From: DATEUP01 sp041485285
GTDB taxonomy: Archaea > Thermoplasmatota > DTKX01 > DATEUP01
Assembly (NCBI GenBank): GCA_041485285.1
Contig: JBGPJF010000083.1
Coordinates: 1-9,251 of the forward strand
DNA length: 9,251 bases
Direction: 5' to 3'
Positions 1 through 4,979 of this stretch are shown here, piece by piece (the stretch's first letter is position 1; every line of letters starts with the position of its first letter). The position numbers and the translations under genes are program-made. The notes beneath the pieces were generated by a model that saw only the letters and a program-made list of their open reading frames with translations, was not told the origin of the DNA and made no database searches.

Positions 1-368
1 CCATCATGGTGCTTGACACCGGCGCTAACCGCACCGCGCTCTCTGCGGAGGTTGTTCGACATGTTGGCATTGAGGTTGAACATCTTGAGATGCGGGACAT
101 CGGGGGAGTCACCGCGGTCGACAAACGTCCGCATCTGCCGGGGGTCACGCTTTGGATCTCGGGAAGCGACCTGGTGCGCATTCCCCTGCCGGAAGTCGTC
201 GTCCTCACCGAGGTCACTCGCAAGGCGAAGCGGGGCCGCGGCGGTTCGCCGACGAGGCCGATGGCGCGCATGGTGGCGCCTTCGCTCTTCGCAATGGATG
301 CGCTGCGGGCGCTGAAGGGAAGGGTCACCCTCGACCCGGACCGGCAAGCCGGGTCCCTGGCCTGGTAG
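1..368 (+). CDS. Retropepsin-like aspartic protease domain protein, 5' end missing
   Basis: The frame is already open at the left edge (codon 3-5 is ATC, then ATG at 6), so the true start lies outside the window. The ATG at 6 is probably internal, because it lies only three codons before the catalytic motif. The visible part begins at I-M-V-L-D-T-G-A-N, the D-T-G-A active-site signature of clan AA (retropepsin-type) single-lobe proteases, which work as homodimers. A G-G-V-T segment that could be the flap follows, then a very basic stretch R-K-A-K-R-G-R-G-G (219-245). The C-terminal P-S-L-F-x-M-D-A-L resembles the L-L-G-x-D-x-L end of the fold. No signal peptide or membrane segment is visible, so it is probably cytoplasmic. 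A full-length relative lies at 4457-4918 and aligns with it over 120 residues without gaps. The substrate is unknown. Family assignment is good; proteolytic activity is inferred. Confidence 0.8.
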   Translation, partial: IMVLDTGANRTALSAEVVRHVGIEVEHLEMRDIGGVTAVDKRPHLPGVTLWISGSDLVRIPLPEVVVLTEVTRKAKRGRGGSPTRPMARMVAPSLFAMDALRALKGRVTLDPDRQAGSLAW

Positions 369-370
369 GC

Positions 371-387
371 GGCAAAATTTTGTTGCC
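371..387 (+). terminator. Small hairpin just after the retropepsin stop
   Basis: GGCAA (371-375) pairs with TTGCC (383-387) around an A/T-rich loop; the 10-base core CAAAATTTTG (373-382) is itself a perfect palindrome. It begins two bases after the TAG stop and contains the only T-run nearby. Archaeal termination relies mainly on T-rich tracts, so a role as terminator is only suggestive. It could also be a protein-binding palindrome. Confidence 0.3.
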
Positions 388-403
388 TGGGCGGCGCACC
401 GCG

Positions 404-429
404 CCCCCCGCCCCCCCCCCGCCCCCCCC
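404..429. repeat. Homopolymeric C-tract (G-run on minus strand)
   Basis: Runs of 6, 10 and 8 cytosines are separated by single G bases. The minus strand therefore carries long G-runs able to supply four G-tracts of three or more, a potential G-quadruplex, with an i-motif potential on the plus strand. The tract lies between the retropepsin stop and the AbiE-type promoter. Such tracts are also prone to length error in sequencing, so the exact lengths should be treated with care. Confidence 0.6.
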
Positions 430-600
430 TCGCGCTTGGGCGCGCCCCCTGCTCCCGCGCTGCCCTCCTCCCCAAAGTCAGGCGCCGCTTGCCGGAGGAG
501 TCAACTCATCAAGCGCGACGACGAGCGGCCTGGTCGCAGGGGGATCCTCCACGGCGGCCCTCTGCGCGCGCGAGGCGAGCCCGTATTCAGGCAATTGCAC
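430..600. other. Gene-free stretch upstream of the AbiE-like operon
   Basis: An open frame runs through this G+C-rich stretch (152-655), but its composition is proline/arginine/alanine low complexity and it begins inside the retropepsin gene in another frame, so it is judged a shadow. Only an 8-base palindrome GCAATTGC (591-598) stands out, at the left end of the AT-rich regulatory island. I see no RNA gene here. Confidence 0.4.
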
Positions 601-658
601 TATCATCGATAATCCACGAATTATCGGTATCAAGCAATTCCTTAATTATCATTGATAC
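601..658. promoter_or_regulatory. Putative operator cluster of the AbiE-like operon
   Basis: Several symmetric motifs are packed here. TATCATCGATA (601-611) and TATCATTGATA (647-657) differ by one base; the second is a perfect palindrome around one central base. CGATAAT (607-613) and ATTATCG (620-626) form an inverted repeat with a 6-base spacer. GTATCAA (627-633) is the reverse complement of TTGATAC, which occurs at 652-658 and again at 681-687, so copies sit on both sides of the TATA-like box. From 601 to 690 about two thirds of the bases are A or T, against a strongly G+C-rich background. Known AbiEi antitoxins repress their own promoter through inverted repeats, so these are the likely sites for the product of 691-1812. 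The motifs are seen directly; the regulator is inferred. Confidence 0.55.
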
Positions 659-660
659 GC

Positions 661-667
661 TTAAATA
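661..667 (+). promoter_or_regulatory. Archaeal TATA box of a probably leaderless promoter
   Basis: TTAAATA is centred at 664, which is 27 bases upstream of the GTG at 691. That is the usual TATA-to-transcription-start distance in archaea, so transcription would begin at or next to the first codon. No Shine-Dalgarno motif precedes 691, which agrees with a leaderless mRNA. The flanking TTGATAC copies at 652-658 and 681-687 place a bound repressor directly over the pre-initiation complex site. Confidence 0.6.
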
Positions 668-690
668 GACGGCAGGATTGTTGATACTAT

Positions 691-1812
691 GTGCGAGAAC
701 CCCGCCGCCGGCAACCCCCCCTCATCGGCCTCGAACAGGCCCTGCGCGACACCCTCCACGCACGGTACCGCCAGGAAGTCCGCGCCATCCACGAGCCCTC
801 CCTTGCAAGCGAAATCCGCCCGGATTTCCTCGGCCGCCTCGCCGACGGCTCGCTCCTCGTCGTCGAGGCCGTAAACCGAATCGCCACGCCCACCGACGTT
901 GTCCGCCTCGTCGGCACCGCGCAGGTGGTCGAAGCTCACGCCCGCACCCGTCCGCGGCGCGCGGGCTCGGCCAGCCACCCGACCGAAATGCTCCTGCTTG
1001 CACCCTCGTTCTCCACCGAAGCCCGCCGCACCGCCGCCCTGGCGCGGGTCACCCTCCAAGTGCTCCCGTCGCTCGCCATCCGCCTCCCCGAGATGCAAGG
1101 GCGCCTGCCCCAGACACGCGTGCCCTTGACCTCGGACCCGTCGTGGAACGTGGTTTCACAACTCATCTCGCGCGGGCGGTTCCCCACCGTCCGGGCCCTT
1201 GCGACCGCATCTAAAAGTTCGTACGCGTGGACCCACACGGTCGTCGCGTATCTCGCGTCACTTTCGTTGGTGCGGCGCACTGGCAATGCCGTCGAGATCT
1301 CCGAGATGCAGCGTCTCCTCGATTACGTCGGCATGGAACGGCCCATGCTGGGCCTGCGCAGCCTCGAACTTCCCGTTGCGGAAGGAATCCCCGCGCCGGA
1401 ACTCATCCGGCTGGTGCGCGAACTTTTCCCGAGCGTAGGCTCGATGTCGGTCTGCGGGCTCTCGGCCGCCTCCGCCCACGGGTCGGCCCTCGAGTTTCCC
1501 CAGGTTCTCCAAGTCTATGCGGAGGTACCTCACGATGTGCGAAACGCCCTCGCCCATAAGACCACCCTGCACCCCGGTGGAGTCCTAACGACGCACGCCC
1601 GGCGCCCCGGCGATGTTCCCGCGGCCGACGTGGGCGGATCGGCCCGGCTCGAGTTCTACCGCCCTGACCGCGACGTCGCAAGCGCCGCAAGTGCCCTCAG
1701 CGGCGCGCCGGTGGTCTCGCTGCGACAGACGCTCTTGGACTGTGCAGGCCTTGGAAGCGCCGGCCACCGCGCCATCGTCCAGTTGGTGAACGCCCGTGCC
1801 GATGCAGCGTGA
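691..1812 (+). CDS. AbiEi_2-like antitoxin/regulator with PD-(D/E)XK-like N-terminal domain (type IV TA)
   Basis: This 373-residue protein probably neutralises the nucleotidyltransferase encoded next to it and represses the shared promoter. Residues about 11-130 read like a restriction-endonuclease-type fold: R-P-D-F at 43-46, then a hairpin ending V-V-E-A at 57-60, but the expected E-x-K lysine is absent (E-A-V-N-R), so a catalytic role is unlikely. Residues about 151-200 look like a winged helix (R-A-L-A-T-A-S-K-S-S, then a V-V-A-Y-L-A-S-L-S-L-V-R-R wing region). Residues about 220-370 end in V-V-S-L-R-Q-T-L-L-D-C-A-G-L-G, matching the conserved 'VSxxQxxLDLAGLG' ending that I associate with AbiEi_2 antitoxins. 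The start is GTG 691: an in-frame TGA lies at 682, and the TATA-like box is spaced for a leaderless message. The gene overlaps its partner by 17 nt. Assignment rests on recalled family pattern, not a search. Confidence 0.72.
   Translation: MREPRRRQPPLIGLEQALRDTLHARYRQEVRAIHEPSLASEIRPDFLGRLADGSLLVVEAVNRIATPTDVVRLVGTAQVVEAHARTRPRRAGSASHPTEMLLLAPSFSTEARRTAALARVTLQVLPSLAIRLPEMQGRLPQTRVPLTSDPSWNVVSQLISRGRFPTVRALATASKSSYAWTHTVVAYLASLSLVRRTGNAVEISEMQRLLDYVGMERPMLGLRSLELPVAEGIPAPELIRLVRELFPSVGSMSVCGLSAASAHGSALEFPQVLQVYAEVPHDVRNALAHKTTLHPGGVLTTHARRPGDVPAADVGGSARLEFYRPDRDVASAASALSGAPVVSLRQTLLDCAGLGSAGHRAIVQLVNARADAA
1785..1789 (+). promoter_or_regulatory. Shine-Dalgarno GGTGA deciding the nucleotidyltransferase start
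   Basis: GGTGA lies inside the end of the antitoxin gene, six bases before GTG 1796 and twelve before ATG 1802. The shorter spacing favours GTG 1796. The upstream gene lacks such a motif, so the operon combines a leaderless first gene with an SD-led second gene. Confidence 0.55.
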
Positions 1813-2551
1813 AGCCGCCATCGAATCCATCCAAGCGATCGAGCGAATCGCCGCGTGGGTCGCAGCCAATCCGCAGTGGGAGGGCGACCTCGTTTTGGTC
1901 GGCGGCTGGGCGGTGCACTCCTGGGCTCCCTATTACTTTAGCATCGACATCGACCTCGTGGTGAAGAAGAAAGCGCGCGACAAACTCAAGCGAGAAATTG
2001 AGTCGTGGGGTTTCTACCCCGTAAACCCCCGTGCTGGCGAAAACAAGAATAAGTGGCAGCAAGACACGGCTTCCGGCACGCCGGTCATCCTCGACCTCGC
2101 GGGAACGGGATCGCAGATGGCAAACGATTTCGCGCGGGACCGGCGGCAGGTCTTGCCATGGGGGGAAGCGGTCGCCCACTCCGCTCCGAGGCGGGTTCCA
2201 TGGGATGACCCTCCGCTCACGCCGGTGCTCCGAACCTGCGACCTCGACCTTCTATTCCTTTACAAGCTCAAGGCGCTCGACGACCGGACGGTCCGCCTTG
2301 TGCAGGAGGCCGACGCCCGGGACTCCTTGGCCCAGAAACGACTCAAGGATGCCCAAGATGTTTGGGCCCTCTTACAACTCATCGCCACACGCCCCGAACT
2401 CGCCCTGATTCGCGAGTATTTTACCAAGCTCCCGTTCCTGCGCGAAACGCTACGCGCCGCCCCGAGCCTTCCAGGCGTAATGGACGCCCCCGCGAGGGGA
2501 ACCGTCGCCCAATTCCGCGTGGAGGTCGAGACTTTCTTGTCTCTCCTTTAG
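1796..2551 (+). CDS. AbiEii-type nucleotidyltransferase, putative toxin of type IV TA pair
   Basis: This is a 251-residue protein of the DNA polymerase beta-like nucleotidyltransferase superfamily. L-V-G-G-W-A at 35-40 is the nucleotide-binding glycine pair, S-I-D-I-D at 49-53 carries two metal-binding aspartates (D51, D53), and V-I-L-D-L at 97-101 offers the third (D100). A lysine pair (K157, K159) and the helix K-R-L-K-D-A-Q-D-V-W at 181-190 resemble the C-terminal AbiEii motif (K..D..D). Members of this superfamily paired with AbiEi-type antitoxins include toxins that transfer nucleotides to tRNA ends (MenT enzymes); whether this one does is inference. It is close to the small end for AbiEii proteins and has no evident extra domain. 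The start is GTG 1796 with GGTGA six bases upstream; ATG 1802 is the alternative. It overlaps the antitoxin gene and is surely co-transcribed. An antibiotic nucleotidyltransferase-like role is less likely given the partner. Confidence 0.75.
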   Translation: MPMQREAAIESIQAIERIAAWVAANPQWEGDLVLVGGWAVHSWAPYYFSIDIDLVVKKKARDKLKREIESWGFYPVNPRAGENKNKWQQDTASGTPVILDLAGTGSQMANDFARDRRQVLPWGEAVAHSAPRRVPWDDPPLTPVLRTCDLDLLFLYKLKALDDRTVRLVQEADARDSLAQKRLKDAQDVWALLQLIATRPELALIREYFTKLPFLRETLRAAPSLPGVMDAPARGTVAQFRVEVETFLSLL

Positions 2552-2865
2552 CGTCCGGCTCCCGCCGCGCACCTCCAGCGAAGCGGTCCTTGAGTCATTT
2601 TAGCGGCCCCCTCCCTCGATCCCCCGTCATGTTCTTGGCGGCCCTGGCCTTCCCCAAGATCGCGCCTCCATTCTTCCAACGCTCGATCACGACCGCAGAT
2701 GGCCGCGGCTGCGCCGCCCCACCTTTTCCCCCACCGCGTGGGATTCCCTACGACCTCTGAGCGAAAGCGCACCGAGCGGGGACTGCCGCTTACAGTGAAA
2801 CCAGCCCACCCCCCATCAATTGCTTCAATTACTCGCCCCCATGCACGTGCCGGAGTGCGCATTCG
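2552..2865. other. Gene-free gap between AbiE-like operon and surface protein gene
   Basis: I find no convincing gene in these 314 bp. A minus-strand open frame covers the gap but overlaps both neighbours, has skewed composition and resembles nothing I know. The T-run in CATTTTAG (2597-2604) could help end the upstream operon. The promoter of the downstream gene should be here; the AT-rich spot at 2815-2832 is the best candidate location, although no clean TATA box can be read. Confidence 0.4.
2818..2830. promoter_or_regulatory. AT-rich palindrome upstream of the Ig-like surface protein gene
   Basis: AATTG and CAATT form a perfect inverted repeat around CTT, in the only AT-rich patch of the gap and 36-48 bases before GTG 2866. 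It could be an operator or overlap the core promoter. No regulator can be named. Confidence 0.3.
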
Positions 2866-4023
2866 GTGCTCGCGAAGGGAAACGAGCATCTTGGAATCGG
2901 CGGCGGCAACCCATTGGCCCGATCCCTCCTCGCCTTGGCGCTACTCTCCTTCCTGGTTATCCCGGCAGCGGGCCTCGCCTCCGCGGCCGACCCCACGACA
3001 ACCTTCTCAGCAGCCCCAAGCGCAGCGCATTCCAACACGCTCTTCGTGCTCCCCTCCTCCATCGTCACCCTCACGGCGCCCGGCGCGACCACGTCGTACC
3101 GCCTCGACAACGACAGCGCGGTCGCTTACGCCGGCCCCTTCGACCTCTCCGCCCTCTCCGAAGGCAACCACACGCTCGCCTACTGGAGCACCGCCGGCAA
3201 CGCCACGGAAGCCGAACAGACCGTCAACCTCACCATCGACGCCACCCCGCCCGACCTCACCATCGAGCGCCCGTCCGACTACTCCTGGATCTCTGCCGAC
3301 ACCGTGCACCTCGGCTGGACGGCCTACGACGCCGGCTCCGGCCCCGGCACGATGCAGGTGCGCCTGGACGGCCGGCCCTGGCTGGACCCGATGGGGCCGG
3401 GCTTCTACGACTTCGTCGGCCTCCCCGACGGGAAGCACATCCTCGCGGTGCGGGCCACCGACGCCCTCGGCCTGCACACGGACGCGTTCGTGCGCGTCAC
3501 CGTCGACACCACGGGGCCCGTCGTCACCGTCCTCGCGCCTTCGCCGGGGCAGATCGCGACGCGCGCGCTCCCCGACCTCGCGATCGTCTGGGAAGCGAAA
3601 GACCGCGACTCGGGGCTCGCGCGCGTCGAGCTCATCATGGACGGCGGGAAGCCCGTCGATGTCACCAACCGCACAAGCTACCCGTGGCACCTGCCCGCGG
3701 AGGGCACGCACTCGTTCGTCCTGCGTGCGACTGACACGAACGGGTTCGTGACGCAGGCGGGCGCGTCGTTCACCGTTACCAATGATGCGGCCGGTGCCGC
3801 GCCGTCAAGTCCAAGCGCCTCCGGGCCGGATTTCTTCAGCGTCGTGTTGCTCACCATTGTGGCGATGGCCGTGGGCGCGGCGCTGCCGGGGCTGTTCAGG
3901 CCGGTGAAAGGGGCCGGCGCGCCGGCGGCGCCGGAGCCGAAGGTCGAAGCGAAGGAGCCGGAGAAACCGACGGATCCACCGAACGAAGAGGAGCCCGCGT
4001 CATCGGCGTCTGGACCCGAGTAG
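2866..4023 (+). CDS. Secreted Ig-like repeat surface protein with C-terminal membrane anchor
   Basis: The protein has 385 residues from GTG 2866. A hydrophobic signal segment spans about 20-40 and ends in L-A-S-A-A-D. Three beta-sandwich units follow. Residues about 55-126 contain Y-A-G-P-F-D-L and E-G-N-H-T-L-A-Y-W-S-T-A-G-N, a pattern like OmpL47/chitobiase-type Ig domains. Residues about 127-214 and 216-305 each open with a (T)-P/G-P segment and carry D-G-K-H / E-G-T-H before R-A-T-D. A single membrane helix lies at about 323-344. The last 40 residues are proline, glutamate and lysine rich and should face the cytoplasm. Sequons such as N-H-T, N-A-T, N-L-T and N-R-T suggest N-glycosylation. 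The start is uncertain: TTG 2914 would give a tidier signal peptide (M-A-R-S-L-L-A-L), while GGAG at 2852-2855 weakly supports 2866. It is probably an adhesin or cell-envelope protein; its ligand is unknown. Confidence 0.75.
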   Translation: MLAKGNEHLGIGGGNPLARSLLALALLSFLVIPAAGLASAADPTTTFSAAPSAAHSNTLFVLPSSIVTLTAPGATTSYRLDNDSAVAYAGPFDLSALSEGNHTLAYWSTAGNATEAEQTVNLTIDATPPDLTIERPSDYSWISADTVHLGWTAYDAGSGPGTMQVRLDGRPWLDPMGPGFYDFVGLPDGKHILAVRATDALGLHTDAFVRVTVDTTGPVVTVLAPSPGQIATRALPDLAIVWEAKDRDSGLARVELIMDGGKPVDVTNRTSYPWHLPAEGTHSFVLRATDTNGFVTQAGASFTVTNDAAGAAPSSPSASGPDFFSVVLLTIVAMAVGAALPGLFRPVKGAGAPAAPEPKVEAKEPEKPTDPPNEEEPASSASGPE

Positions 4024-4202
4024 CGGTAGGGTTGAATCAAAAGGGCCGCGGTTGGGTGGTTCGCGGTCGACCGGGCCGCGCGCTTCATGAGAGAGTGAGA
4101 GATTCGTGATTACTCTCGCGTCTTCCTAATATGCCGGCGCCGCAACTGCGCTCCCGTCCCAAACGGGGATCGACCCGAAGGTTTCTTAGAGCCAATTGCG
4201 TA
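4024..4202. other. Intergenic region before the DUF5678-like/retropepsin module
   Basis: It contains two direct copies of GGGCCGCG (4043-4050, 4073-4080), a 10-base palindrome CGGTCGACCG (4064-4073), and a weak inverted repeat GAGAGT (4091-4096) with ACTCTC (4112-4117) that could form a terminator-like stem for the surface-protein gene. TAATAT at 4127-4132 is the best TATA-like hexamer for the following gene, implying a leader of roughly 55-60 nt. That promoter call is tentative. Confidence 0.3.
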
Positions 4203-4207
4203 GGTGA
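4203..4207 (+). promoter_or_regulatory. Shine-Dalgarno GGTGA deciding the start at ATG 4213
   Basis: GGTGA ends five bases before ATG 4213. The in-frame GTG at 4204 lies within this motif and would lack any site of its own, so the shorter reading from 4213 is preferred. Confidence 0.6.
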
Positions 4208-4212
4208 CTTCG

Positions 4213-4470
4213 ATGCCAGAACCGCTGATCGTCCCGCCCGGCCTCGTCGAGCGGATCACCAAGCTGCGAGCCAACAGCCGCTGGGCTATTGCCCACGACG
4301 ACGAACTCCAGAAGCACGTGTGGAGGTTCGTCGCCATTGACGACGAACGCGTCCTCGGCGTGGCCGATTCAAGGCAGGAACTGCGGAAGAGATTCGCTTA
4401 CCGCGATGCGCTCTACATCCTTCAGGTTACCCCGACGGACATGGCGTGGATGTTCAGTGGGCAGAATTGA
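4213..4470 (+). CDS. Small DUF5678-like protein, partner of retropepsin-like gene
   Basis: This 85-residue soluble protein has no signal peptide or membrane helix. Residues about 20-75 carry the pattern W-x-x-A-x-x-D-E-L-Q-K-H, W-R-F-V-A-I-D-D-E-R-V-L-G-V-A-D-S-x-x-E-L-R-K-R-F and Y-I-L-Q-V-T-P. This resembles DUF5678, a short alpha/beta family ('y.gkwVAi.dgkVla.gdsleel') that I recall lying next to retropepsin-like genes in archaea and cyanobacteria. No catalytic residues are evident. The start ATG 4213 is set by GGTGA at 4203-4207. Its end overlaps the proposed GTG start of the retropepsin-like gene (4457) by 14 nt, indicating translational coupling. A regulator, inhibitor or substrate adaptor for the protease is possible, but no function is established. 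The DUF call is from memory of the pattern. Confidence 0.65.
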   Translation: MPEPLIVPPGLVERITKLRANSRWAIAHDDELQKHVWRFVAIDDERVLGVADSRQELRKRFAYRDALYILQVTPTDMAWMFSGQN

Positions 4471-4918
4471 GCTCGACTACGATCAGGCCCGCAACGGGTT
4501 CCGGTTCTATGCCGGCGTCGAGCATGCCGGGCGCTAGTGGCTTGCGACAGTCTACTTCGTTCTCGACACCGGCACGAACCGTTCGGCCATTTCAGCTGAC
4601 GCCGCGGGCGAGATGGGTCTCGAAATCGGCCATCTCGAGCTGCGCGACGTGGGTGGCGTTACGGCCATCGAGAAACGACCGCGCCTCTTTGATGTGACCT
4701 TTTGGATGATAGGTCGCGACGTCAGCCGCGTCACGCTGCCCGAGGTCGTCGTGCTGACGGAGATTCACCGGAAGGCAAAGCGCGGACGGGGCGGCGCGCC
4801 ACTGAGGCCCGAAACCTGGATGGACGCCCCCTCGCTCTTCGGTATGGACGCGCTGCGCGCGCTCAAGGGCCGCGCCGTTCTCGACCCCCACCGGGGCGAG
4901 GGGCGGATTGAGTGGTAG
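4457..4918 (+). pseudogene. Retropepsin-like aspartic protease gene interrupted by in-frame TAG
   Basis: Reading from GTG 4457 gives M-G-R-I-E-L-D-Y-D-Q and F-Y-A-G-V-E-H-A-G-R, then TAG at 4535-4537, then W-L-A-T-V-Y-F-V-L-D-T-G-T-N-R-S in the same frame through to TAG 4916-4918. Both sides of the stop fit one retropepsin domain: an N-terminal beta hairpin, then the strand leading to the catalytic D-T-G (4565-4573). From F-V-L-D onward it aligns without gaps with the left-edge copy, about 75 of 120 residues identical by eye. The first ATG after the stop (4613) lies downstream of D-T-G and would make a protein without the active site, and no GTG or TTG occurs between the stop and D-T-G in frame. 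One base change from CAG, AAG or TGG explains the stop, so a recent nonsense mutation or a sequence error is the simplest reading. The residue after D-T-G is T rather than the usual A/S. Confidence 0.65.
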
Positions 4919-4953
4919 CCGCCGTTGCGCGGCCGACCCCCCGCACGTTCATA

Positions 4954-4976
4954 CCCCGCCCCCCCGCTCCCCTCCC
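4954..4976. repeat. C-rich tract with G-quadruplex potential on the minus strand
   Basis: Cytosine runs of 4, 7, 4 and 3 are separated by 1, 3 and 1 bases, so the minus strand meets the usual four-run G-quadruplex pattern. It lies directly before the GTG 4980 start and begins 36 bases after the upstream stop, the same distance at which the C-tract at 404 begins after the left-edge paralogue's stop. Confidence 0.5.
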
Positions 4977-4979
4977 GCC

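Noticed and set aside
689..874. ATG 689 opening a 61-codon frame that overlaps GTG 691
   Set aside because: The frame is short, low-complexity and unlike any family, while the GTG 691 frame runs 373 codons with recognisable domains. ATG 689 simply overlaps the real start.
2548..2889. Minus-strand 113-codon open frame across the gap after the AbiE-like operon
   Set aside because: It overlaps the real neighbours on both ends, has arginine/glycine-skewed composition typical of G+C-rich antisense frames, and shows no domain or start signal.
4535..4537. Pyrrolysine at the in-frame TAG
   Set aside because: Six of eight apparent genes in the window end in TAG, which is not expected where amber is reserved for a sense residue, and no downstream stem-loop of note was seen.
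4289..4537. ORF overlapping the DUF5678-like gene and ending at TAG 4535
   Set aside because: Only its part from GTG 4457 matches a retropepsin N-terminus; the upstream part is a shadow of the DUF5678-like gene.
4613..4918. A short intact gene starting at ATG 4613
   Set aside because: It would lack the catalytic D-T-G and the first strands of the fold, so it is better read as the 3' part of an interrupted retropepsin gene.
4908..4979. TTG 4908 as start of the propeller protein
   Set aside because: It would overlap the retropepsin-like gene and add a proline-rich leader before an otherwise ideal signal peptide starting at GTG 4980.
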